In this document: one piece after another, positions 56,933-64,000 of the stretch
How positions within the stretch are numbered: position 1 is the first letter of the stretch
How the letters are laid out: every line of letters begins with the position of its first letter
Position numbers and translations under genes: made by a program
The notes under the pieces: model-generated
What the model was told of the DNA's origin: nothing
Databases searched by the model: none
The model's input: only the letters and a program-made list of their open reading frames with translations
NCBI GenBank assembly: GCA_016711045.1
Contig: JADJTT010000014.1
Span: 75,986 to 139,985, forward strand
DNA: 64,000 bases
Reading direction: 5' to 3'
Source: Saprospirales bacterium
Lineage (GTDB): Bacteria > Bacteroidota > Bacteroidia > Chitinophagales > Saprospiraceae

Positions 56933-57766
56933 CTATAAATACTTTTGTAATAAGTCATTTGTCAGTTTAAGTAGTTTTACATTATCACCTTCTGTCGTTT
57001 TTATTTTCGGAAGTCCTCTTTCTTTTTTCCAAGAGTAACAAGTTCCTTTCTTTTTGTTTGAAACTATGTCATTCAACACAATGAAAATGTTTTCAGCTGA
57101 TTGCTCTGTTGTAATGCCCATTAATATATTCATTAATTTCACAAAGGCTCTCATTGGTTGTGGTTCGTTTGCCAAAACTTTTGTTTTTACAAGTCCAGGC
57201 ATATATAAGTTAAGTGGAACTTTGCTTGTCCTATTGTATTCTGTAGCATATAAATTCATAGCCCATTGCCATCTTCCTAAACCCTTTCTCCCTGTAAAAT
57301 TATTTTTAATTGTCGGGTCATTGAAGTCCAATGGCTGAGTGTCCATTCCAATTACAGAAAGAATTTGAGAATTAGTCGTGTTTTCAAGCACCTTCTCTAA
57401 CATTTTAATCATCAACACTCTTGAAATATAACCAAGGGCAAAGTTTTGCTCGTTCCCTTCCGCAGTTACAATTCTGTCGTTGGCGATTGAGTTAGCGTTT
57501 AACATTAGGAGGTCGAGTCTTGAGTTTGTTTCAAGAAATTTCTCTGTCGCAGATTTTACTTGTGATAAATTAGCTAAGTCCGCAATGAAAGCAGTCACAT
57601 TATTACTTCCACTTTTTTGTTTCAACTCATTTATTGTCGGTTCGCATTTGGAAGCATTTCTTCCGTTAATTACAACTTCCCAACCTTCTTTTAATAATTT
57701 TAAAGCAGTAGCTTTTCCTATTCCGTCTGTTGAACCAGTAATTAATGCTATTTTTTTATTGTCCAT
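56933..57766 (-). CDS. Short-chain dehydrogenase/reductase (cassette gene)
   Basis: 277 residues, complete. ITGSTDGIGKATALKLLKEG binds the nucleotide and LMLNANS takes the place of NNAG; the Tyr-x-x-x-Lys site is not obvious (NLYATEYNR). AT-rich compared with the backbone. The stop is 15 bases before the R'' box of attC3. Its upstream attC half is lost to IS5. Confidence 0.75.
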   Translation of the reverse strand: MDNKKIALITGSTDGIGKATALKLLKEGWEVVINGRNASKCEPTINELKQKSGSNNVTAFIADLANLSQVKSATEKFLETNSRLDLLMLNANSIANDRIVTAEGNEQNFALGYISRVLMIKMLEKVLENTTNSQILSVIGMDTQPLDFNDPTIKNNFTGRKGLGRWQWAMNLYATEYNRTSKVPLNLYMPGLVKTKVLANEPQPMRAFVKLMNILMGITTEQSAENIFIVLNDIVSNKKKGTCYSWKKERGLPKIKTTEGDNVKLLKLTNDLLQKYL

Positions 57767-57779
57767 ATTTTATATTTTT

Positions 57780-58570
57780 GGGCGTTGTTGCATGAATAGG
57801 TAAGAGGAAGGAGGAAATTGGGTCAAGGTTTGTATTTTTGGAATTACCACATTACAAACGTACAACCCTCGACCCATGGCAAAGGTACAAGCAAAAGCGT
57901 CCAAAAAGCAAGAAGTAAAGCAGAAAGATAAATACCGGGTTACCAATTGGAGTAGCTATAATCAAAGTCTGGTAAAGCGTGGAGACATCACGATCTGGTT
58001 TGATGAAGCCCTGCGGGAAGGCTGGTATTATGAAGGGCCTGATCAACGGGGAGCTCAGTACGAGTATTCGGATGGCTGCATGACCGGGCTGCTTCAGCTC
58101 AAAGCGGTATTTGATCTGAAATATCGTCAATTGGAGGGATTTACCAAGTCGTTGGTGAAGTTGATGAGCCTGGATCTAAAGGTTCCGAGTTATAGCCAAA
58201 TCAACCGCAGGGCCCAACAGATGAAGGTTGAAATAAGTGCCCCAAATCAAGTGGGCCGCTGTTTTTAGTCTTTGACTCGACGGGGTTGAAGGTGTATGGG
58301 GAAGGCGAATGGAAAGCTCGCAAACACGGATATTCCAAGCGCCGGACCTGGCGCAAGTTGCATATAGGTGTGGATGAAAGTACAGGATTTATTCACGCCC
58401 AGACGCTGACCAAAAATGGTAAAGGAGATGGAGACGCGGAGCAAACTTCCTCCACTAATGGATCAGGTGGAAAGCCCTGTGGACCGACTTGGTGGCGACG
58501 GCGCTTATGACACCTATGAAATATGGGATTTGCTCAAGGAAAGAAAAATTCAAGGCATTATCCCACCTCA
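57780..58570 (+). mobile_element. IS5-type element a, truncated, transposase degenerate
   Basis: Begins GGGCGTTGTTGCATGAATAG. The transposase (57876-58583) reads TNWSSYNQSLVKRGDITIWF, then LVFDSTGLKVYGEGEWKARK and GGDGAYDTYEIWDLLKERK in shifted frames. The start is at 57876. Breaks near 58250 and 58440. The 3' end is replaced by element b at about 58571. Confidence 0.8.
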
Positions 58571-59396
58571 GAGCTTGTTTGGAGGTATAGGTAGTTAAAA
58601 AGTGGAAGTCAGACCGTATCTTGAGAAATCACTACAAGACTCAAGTTATGGTAAAACAATTCGAAGAATTGACTGACTTCCAGTGAGAAGTTATAGAAGA
58701 TTTATTTCCCGAGCAAGTCATTTGCGATCATTGTTTGAGGACCGTGCTAAATGCTATATTTTGGATATTGCGAACCGGCTCACAGTGGCGGAACCTGGAA
58801 AGTAAATATCCAGCATGGAGCGCGGTGTACCATCATTTCAGGAAATGGAAGAAAGATGGGAGGTTTGAAAGGATGAACCAGCGGCTCAACGAAATGGAGC
58901 GCTACAGTGAAGACAGAGCAGATGTGCCATCAGTGTGTGTATTGATAGTCAGAGCATTAAATCCAGCCCGTTCACCAGCCTGGAAACAGGTGTAGACGGA
59001 GGTAAAAAGATAAATGGGCGCAAACGCCACCTCATTACCGATACGATGGGTTTAATTCTTGGGGTACTGGTAAGTGCGGCCAATTGCCATGACGGCATGG
59101 AAGGGATCAAAGTAATCGGAAAAGCCAAAGATCTGCTGTACCGGCTGAAAATTGTGTTTGCCGATGGAACGTATAAAGGTAGTTTTGAAGATTTCGTCCA
59201 GGAGTTATTAAAGGCCGGGGTAGAAATAGCATCCCGCCCGCCGAGTGAAAAAGGGTTTGTTCCCGTGAAGATCCGTTGGGTGGTAGAAAGAACCTTTGGC
59301 TGGCTCAATTTCTTCCGGCGGCTGTCCAAGGATTATGAAAAAACAGTGGAAAGTTCTGAGGCTTGGATCTTATTGGCCAATTGTCAAATAAAATAA
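58571..59396 (+). mobile_element. IS5-type element b, with broken transposase
   Basis: The transposase starts at 58648 (MVKQFEELTDFQ) with TGA at 58684-58686 where Trp is usual (DFQ-stop-EVIEDLFP), and a 2-base gain in a GT run near 58927. Later motifs are intact: IDSQSIKSS, GRKRHLITDTMGLILG, RWVVERTFGWLNFFRR and YEKTVESSEAW. The right terminal repeat is not seen; the element runs directly into the intron C fragment. Confidence 0.8.
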
Positions 59397-59398
59397 CA

Positions 59399-59511
59399 TG
59401 AACCGCCGTATACCAGGCCGGTACGTACGGTGGTCCTCCTTCACGTTGTTTCGGCGGATACAATGTGAGAGGGCTGGGGTGAGCTTTATGGCTCACCTCT
59501 CCCTACTCGAT
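59399..59511 (+). mobile_element. 3' fragment of a third group II intron (C)
   Basis: GAACCGCCGTATACCAGG ... GTACGTACGGTGGT is the domain V region, as in intron B (63731-63765). It ends CTCTCCCTACTCGAT, as in introns A and B. Its 5' part is lost. The following TAGGC (59512-59516) is the outer half of an R'' box (attC2), overlapping the HigA stop codon. Confidence 0.75.
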
Positions 59512-59810
59512 TAGGCCACGTTTTTATTCATTTCTTGAATTTCAGTCAAATCTTTTGCCAAGATGTTAACAGATTCCTCTATATCGAAATCGTCCTGAAG
59601 TCCAAGCCAAAACTTTGCCGAGGTACCGAAGTACTTGCTTAACCTTAATGCGGTGTCAGCTGTAATTCTCCTTTTCCGTTTCACGATTTCGCTAACCCTT
59701 GTCTGGGGTATTTTAAGGTCTTTTGCCAGTTTGTATTGGCTGATTCCCATTGGGATCAGAAACTCTTCTAACAAGACCTCCCCCGGATGTATGTTTGGTA
59801 ATTTTTCCAT
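59511..59810 (-). CDS. higA: HigA-type antitoxin
   Basis: 99 residues with an HTH domain (HPGEVLLEEFLIPMGISQYKLAKDLKIPQ TRVSEIVKRKRRITADTALRLSKYFGTS). It binds HigB and represses its own promoter. The TAA stop lies in the R'' box of attC2. 15 bases separate it from higB. Confidence 0.9.
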   Translation of the reverse strand: MEKLPNIHPGEVLLEEFLIPMGISQYKLAKDLKIPQTRVSEIVKRKRRITADTALRLSKYFGTSAKFWLGLQDDFDIEESVNILAKDLTEIQEMNKNVA

Positions 59811-59825
59811 TCTGTTTTTTTCTAT

Positions 59826-60107
59826 TTAATGATAGTCTGTTACTTGAACCTCGTAGGCGTCATTTCCTATCCATTTGAAGATGATTCGCCACTGGTTGTT
59901 AATTCGAATACTCCAAAAATCCTTTAGGCTACCTTTTAATTTCTCCAATTTATTCCCTGGAGGTATTCGAAGATCGTTTATGTCCTGCGCGTTGTTAATC
60001 ATTCTCAGTTTCCTTCTGGCAATTGATTGAATGTCCGTTGGAAACTTTCTGGAGTAAGATCCATGCCAGATCTTTTCAGTTTCTTTATCGCCAAAGCTCT
60101 TTATCAT
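59826..60107 (-). CDS. higB: HigB/RelE-type toxin
   Basis: 93 residues. LGKETEKIW-like start (FGDKETEKIWHGSYSRKFPT), NNAQDINDLRIPPGNKLEKLKG, NQWRIIFKW. It is a ribosome-dependent mRNA endonuclease by family. HigB precedes HigA, the usual order. The start is 70 bases after the R' box at 60177. Confidence 0.9.
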   Translation of the reverse strand: MIKSFGDKETEKIWHGSYSRKFPTDIQSIARRKLRMINNAQDINDLRIPPGNKLEKLKGSLKDFWSIRINNQWRIIFKWIGNDAYEVQVTDYH

Positions 60108-60176
60108 AATAACGCGTCATGTTACTAATGCCAAAGGTAGGTATTTGGTTCAATTCCTCCAAACTTTTTCAATGTG

Positions 60177-60183
60177 GCTTAAC
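60177..60183 (-). repeat. R' box of attC1, separated by IS1182
   Basis: GTTAAGC on the minus strand (GCTTAAC on plus), identical to that of attC3. The IS1182 element (60190-61882) begins seven bases further. Confidence 0.6.
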
Positions 60184-60189
60184 GGCCGT

Positions 60190-61882
60190 CTGTGAAAAAA
60201 CCTCCCCCTAAAATACATCCTCTCTACGAATATTCCCACCGAAAAACGAAAGAAAGGCAAAGGAGGTAAAAATTGACTCCTGTGACTTCTTTAAATGCCT
60301 CAAATTGCCCAAAATAAGGCTTAAAACGGCCTTGAGCCGTTCCAAAATCTCTTGCAACCCCAACAGATTCACACAGCGCTTGAGGTTGTAGCACGTAAAG
60401 ATCAGGTCCGATTCGGCCTGGACCTTGGGCAGTGTTTTGAGCAAGGTATAGGTGAAGCCCCATTGTCGTTTTATCGTTCCGTATGGATGCTCCACCAGTT
60501 CCTGTCTCTTTCGGTAATAGCTCCAATTTGTTTTCACTCTTGCGTCATTCCGGTCCACCGCATCCTGATATTCGGTCCGCTCGATCAGACGACCATTCTT
60601 GCTCTTGGTGCACTTCGATCTGGCCGAACAAGTCGCACAGGCCGGCGTCCTGAATTGCTGGATCCGGTATTGCACTTCCCCTTTGGAGGAGCGAGTGTTT
60701 TCCGCTCGTACCAATTTCCGTTGGTATGCAGTTCATAGCCCTGAGGACAGATGTAGTAATTCCCCTGCGCCACGTATTCAAACTTGTCTGTGGTGTAGGC
60801 TTCACCAGTCTGCGGAGCGTGCTTTCCCGCGGCTACATAGGTGGTGACCTGTTCCTTCTCACAGCTTGCTATTTCCCGCCCTGTGTGATAACCCGCATCC
60901 GCCAGCACATCCACCTGATCGGTCTGACACGCCTCTTTCCCTTCAGCGGCCTGCTTCGACAAGGCGTTCAGGTCATTCTCATTGGTGGTCTCGTTGTGCA
61001 CGATGAGCTTGTGCTTTTCGTCCACCACCGTCTGTATGGCGTAGCCCACTTCCACGATATTTCGATGCAATACCAGGGCCCGCGCATCCGGATCCGTAGT
61101 CGATATTTGCTTCTGACCGCTTTGTTCCAGTTCCCGGCCCAACTTTTCGTATTTGTCGCGCCGATCCATTTGCGTCTGCACTTTTTCGCTGATCACAGCC
61201 CAGGCCTCTTTCGTATCCGCCCCCCTTGTCATCCTCTTCGTCCAGACGGTCCATCTCTTCGAAAAATTCTTCCAACCGCCCGTCTATGTAAGCAATCTGC
61301 CTGTCGATCTTCTCTTTGTTGAAATTGCCTGCCTGCCGGCGAGGCAGGTGCTTCTTCGAATTCTGCGCCCGGATCTTCGTCGAATCGATCGCCAGGGTCT
61401 TTCCTCCAACCAAATCCCAGTCCCGCATCAGGCTGACTAGCTGCCGGAATACGCCCTTGAACGCTGAACGGTTGTCTTTGCGAAAATCGGCGATGGTCTT
61501 ATAGCCCGGCTGCTGTCTGCCCAGCAGCCACCACAATTCTACATTGCGACCACCTTCCGCTTCCAGCTTCCGGGAGGATCGAACTCCGTTTTGATACCCA
61601 TATAAATAAAGCTTCAACAAGGATTTTGCCCCAAATGCCGGCCGGCCCTCGTGGCTTTTCCCCAACACTTTAAAACCCAGAGCTTCCAGATCAAGTCCTT
61701 CCACAAAGGCTTCGATCACCCGTACAGGGTGATCCTTGGGGATTAATTCTTCCAGACAGAAGAATTCCATCTGAGAACGGTCCATTTCTGGGTGTAGCGG
61801 CATGGTAATTAGATTTGTCTTGGTCTCTAAATTTACCAATTATTTTGGGAAATATTGTCGCTTTGGGGAGGTTTTTTCACAG
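60190..61882. mobile_element. IS1182-family insertion sequence
   Basis: Inverted repeats CTGTGAAAAAACCTCCCC (60190-60207) and GGGGAGGTTTTTTCACAG (61865-61882) bound a 1693-bp element with one minus-strand transposase. No target duplication was recognised. Confidence 0.9.
60208..61803 (-). CDS. IS1182-family transposase, two frameshifts
   Basis: About 531 residues after repair. Fragments 61803-60979 (MPLHPEMDRSQMEFFCLEEL), 61232-60585 and 60714-60208. DDE candidates: LAIDSTKIRAQNS, VDVLADAGYHTGREI and ELVEHPYGTIKRQWG. The break at C6 61220-61225 requires loss of a base, while the break at C4 60678-60681 requires gain. A 21-bp palindrome at 61328-61348 adds LPRRQAG within the protein. Confidence 0.85.
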
Positions 61883-61892
61883 TCTGGCGGGG

Positions 61893-61945
61893 GTGCAAAA
61901 CACCGTAGCGGAGCGCATGCGAAGCTATGGACGTATGCACAAAGT
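61893..61945 (-). repeat. Stem of attC1, interrupted by a group II intron
   Basis: L' side GTGCAAAACACCGTAGC (61893-61909) and L'' side GCTATGGACGTATGCAC (61924-61940) flank GGAGCGCATGCGAA, related to the centre of attC4. The R''-like box CTGCAAC is split between 61944-61945 and 63844-63848 by intron B. The matches to the boxes are weaker than in attC3. Confidence 0.6.
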
Positions 61946-63843
61946 GTGTGCCCGGCATGGGCATCCGAGTCGGTATAAAGATACCGAATATTTCTAGAGG
62001 GTGAAAGTCCCTTATGGGCAAGTTGCTAAAGCCCATTAGTAAGCCGCAAGGGCGCTCGGAGTGATCCAAGGTCTGAGGCCTCCGCCAAAGGCTATGGCCG
62101 CCGGCGGAAGGAAGCGGGACTACAAAAGCTGGTACCGACGAACAGGAATCGCATAAGAGGCTGGATCAGGAGCGTAAGGCAGCACATCGTGTCAAAGCGC
62201 GCAGGCAACAACCTGATCTGGTAGATGCGGCGGGAATCGGCGGAAAGCGGATGCTCTTACCCGGGGAGATCTCCGTCGCAGGAAAGGCGGAGAAGTCAGC
62301 CGAGGTCATAGTATTCCGGCAAGCCGGAAGAAGGACCGAACATTAACTGCTGGAAGTTACCCCAGTGTACTTAAAGTGAAGACTACCGACCGACCACGGG
62401 GTAGAGCCGCGGGTATCGCTGGGGCAAACGGAAAGCAAAATGAGTTTAAGATGGGGCTACTAGACCGGATCTTATCGCGATCAAATCTGAGGCGGGCCTA
62501 CAAACAGGTTGTAGGCAACGGGGGTAGTAGCGGTGTAGACGGAGTGGAGGTGACCGATCTGGCCGATTACCTCCACAAAAACTGGCTACGCATCAAAGCC
62601 GAGATTGAAACCGGGGTTTATCGCCCGCAAGCAGTGCTGGGGTGGAAATCCCCAAGCCGAATGGCGGCACACGGCTATTGGGCATACCCACGGTTATCGA
62701 TCGACTGATCCAACAGGCCATCCATCAGGTGTTGAGTCCGCTGTGGGAGGAAGACTTCTCAGCCTACAGCTACGGCTTTCGGCCCGGACGAAACGCCCAT
62801 CAGGCGGTACTCCAGGCGAGGGCCTACATCAATGAAGGCAACCAGGACATTATTGATCTGGACCTGAAAAGCTTCTTCGATGAAGTTCACCATGATCTGC
62901 TAATGAGCCTGTTGAGGCAGAAGGTAAAAGACGAACGGCTTTTGAAATTGATCCGGCGTTACCTACAAGCAGGACTATTATTGTGAGGGGTAATGACCCC
63001 ACGCCCCAAGGGTACGCCCCAGGGTGGCCCACTTAGCCCCTTGTTGTCAAACATTCTATTGAATGAACTGGATCAGGAGCTGATGAGCCGAGGCTTATGT
63101 TTTGTACGTTATGCCGACGACTGCAGTATTTTTCTGCGCAGTCTGAGGTCGGCCCGACGCGTCAAACGGTCAATCACCAAATTCATCGAAGGGCGACTTT
63201 GTCTGAAAGTGAACGAGGAAAAGACCGGCATTCGCCGCCCGGTGCGTTTTGAATTGTTGGGTTACGGATTTGTCCCGACCTACCGCAAGGAGAGAAGGGC
63301 AAGTACAATCTACGTGTATCACCGAAGAGTTTTCGACGATTAAAGTTGAAGATCAAGGCACTTACGCGCAAGACCAACTCAATGAGTTTCGCCGAGCGCA
63401 TCAACCGGCTCAACGCCCTGGTCCGGGGCTGGACACATTATTTCAAATTGGCAAGTACCTGGCGAAAACTCAAGGAACTTGATCCTTGGGTGCGTAGTCG
63501 CTTACGCTACTGTATCTGGAAGCAGTGGAAGAAACCGGATAGGCGAAGAAAGAATTTTATTCGTCTCGGAATTCCCCCGGATCAGGCATACGCCTGGTCT
63601 CGCTCCCGGATGGGTGGATGGGCGATCGCTTGCAGCCCGATCATGAAGACTACTGTCACCGTGGAACGGCTACAAAAGCGCAGCTACATCTCTTTTACCG
63701 ACTACTATCTTAAACTCATCTATGGTTAGTGAACCGCCGTATACGAGGTCCGTACGTACGGTGGTGTGAGAGGGCTGGGATAAGCCGGAGACCTTTGCGG
63801 TATCCGTAGGTTTAAATTGAAGGCTTATCTCTCCCTACTCGAT
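61946..63843 (+). mobile_element. Complete group II intron B (class C type)
   Basis: Starts GTGTGCCCGGCATGGGCATC and ends CTCTCCCTACTCGAT. About 1.9 kb, with a ~430-base structured 5' region (61946-62375), an RT gene and domain V (GAACCGCCGTATACG ... ACGTACGGTGGTGTGAGAGG, 63731-63771). Its orientation is opposite to the cassette genes, and it is inserted in the R'' box as in attC3. Confidence 0.85.
62376..63729 (+). CDS. Group II intron reverse transcriptase/maturase, broken
   Basis: Pieces 62376-62708, 62642-62986, 62993-63343 and 63346-63729. RT motifs: AYSYGFRPGRNAHQAV, IIDLDLKSFFDEVHHD, GTPQGGPLSPLLSNILLNEL, FVRYADDCSIF (YADD). C-terminal domain X-like RGWTHYFKLASTWRKLKELD and RLRYCIWKQWKKP; no endonuclease domain, as in class C introns. 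Adding G at 62639-62642 and at 63289-63290 repairs two breaks; TGA at 62984-62986 is in frame (AGLLL-stop-GVMTP). Maturase activity is doubtful unless these are errors. Confidence 0.85.
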
Positions 63844-63856
63844 TGCAGGTAGTATT

Positions 63857-64000
63857 TTATTTCAATCTCTCCCTTATCCATTGGGTTATGCCCGTGGAAT
63901 TGAGTTCTCCTTTTGCCACACTGATGACTAGCTGATATTTTTCTTCTTGAGTTGCTTCCAGGTCCTTGCCTGACTCCATCAGTACCAGCCTCATCAGTAC
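63857..64000 (-). CDS. C-terminal part of an unidentified cassette gene
   Basis: The minus-strand frame is open from the window edge to TAA at 63857-63859 (VLMRLVLMESGKDLEATQEE ... QWIRERLK). No family recognised. Its stop is 7 bases before the R'' box of attC1. This shows that the array continues to the right. Confidence 0.55.
   Translation of the reverse strand, partial: VLMRLVLMESGKDLEATQEEKYQLVISVAKGELNSTGITQWIRERLK

Noticed and set aside
56613..57038. ORF running from intron A RT into the SDR 3' region
   Set aside because: The C-terminal half is antisense to the SDR; only the RT N-terminal part is real.

Overview
The window comes from a bacterium of the phylum Bacteroidota, probably a Saprospiria-type marine or wastewater lineage. 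The support is several type IX secretion (T9SS) C-terminal sorting domains, a TonB-dependent receptor with a CarboxypepD_reg-like N-terminus, TAnnTTTG-type promoters, a bidirectional acyl-CoA reductase of the LuxC family, DUF4256 and U32 proteins, and abundant heptamer-like intergenic repeats. No tRNA or rRNA gene was seen.

1-37.5 kb is a fairly GC-balanced chromosomal backbone: a giant secreted Ig/HYR-repeat protein with dockerin, cohesin-like and T9SS modules; a PLP-dependent sulfur amino acid enzyme; rluD and a LuxC-like reductase (overlapping); a secreted esterase-like protein; a broken TonB receptor; a ZIP transporter / PAP2 / methyltransferase operon with ATGA overlaps; glmM and a cysteine desulfurase; lipoproteins, an S41 protease, an SDR, a bestrophin-like channel, dapB, an EEP-fold protein, a patatin, a cupredoxin/OB-fold T9SS protein, smc, trmH, a periplasmic-binding-like lipoprotein, guaA, a FtsX-like permease and thioredoxin. 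37.5-42.6 kb holds DUF4256, katG and a U32 peptidase-like protein, separated by copies of a GC-rich palindrome. 42.7-48.3 kb is AT-richer (radical SAM, YihY, AI-2E permease, a truncated amino acid permease, an HPF/RaiA-like protein). 48.3-49.7 kb is a two-gene electron-transfer unit: a putative b-type cytochrome and a ten-heme c-type cytochrome.

The most interesting part is 49.8-64 kb. All ordinary genes here lie on the minus strand and many are typical accessory genes: rifampin ADP-ribosyltransferase, a TPR lipoprotein, MNT/HEPN, an SDR and HigBA. Between them are imperfect palindromes of 65-67 nt at 53394-53458, 55358-55423 and 56204-56265(+56914-56918), plus interrupted ones at 59512-59516 and 60177-61945(+63844-63850). 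They have the architecture of integron attC sites (R''-L''-L'-R', boxes close to RYYYAAC and GTTRRRY), all in the same orientation as the genes, and two gene stop codons lie inside the R'' box. Three group II introns (one complete, two truncated) sit at the same point of the R'' box, on the opposite strand to the cassette genes, as described for group IIC-attC introns. Insertion sequences (IS1182, two IS5-type, one IS4-type remnant) have further scrambled the array. No integrase lies in the window; the array runs off the right edge, the side where attI/intI would be expected.

At least 17 otherwise intact genes are broken by loss of one base in a short homopolymer, most densely at 14.8-21.5 kb. 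I treat these as probable sequencing or assembly errors and annotate such genes as single features spanning their fragments.
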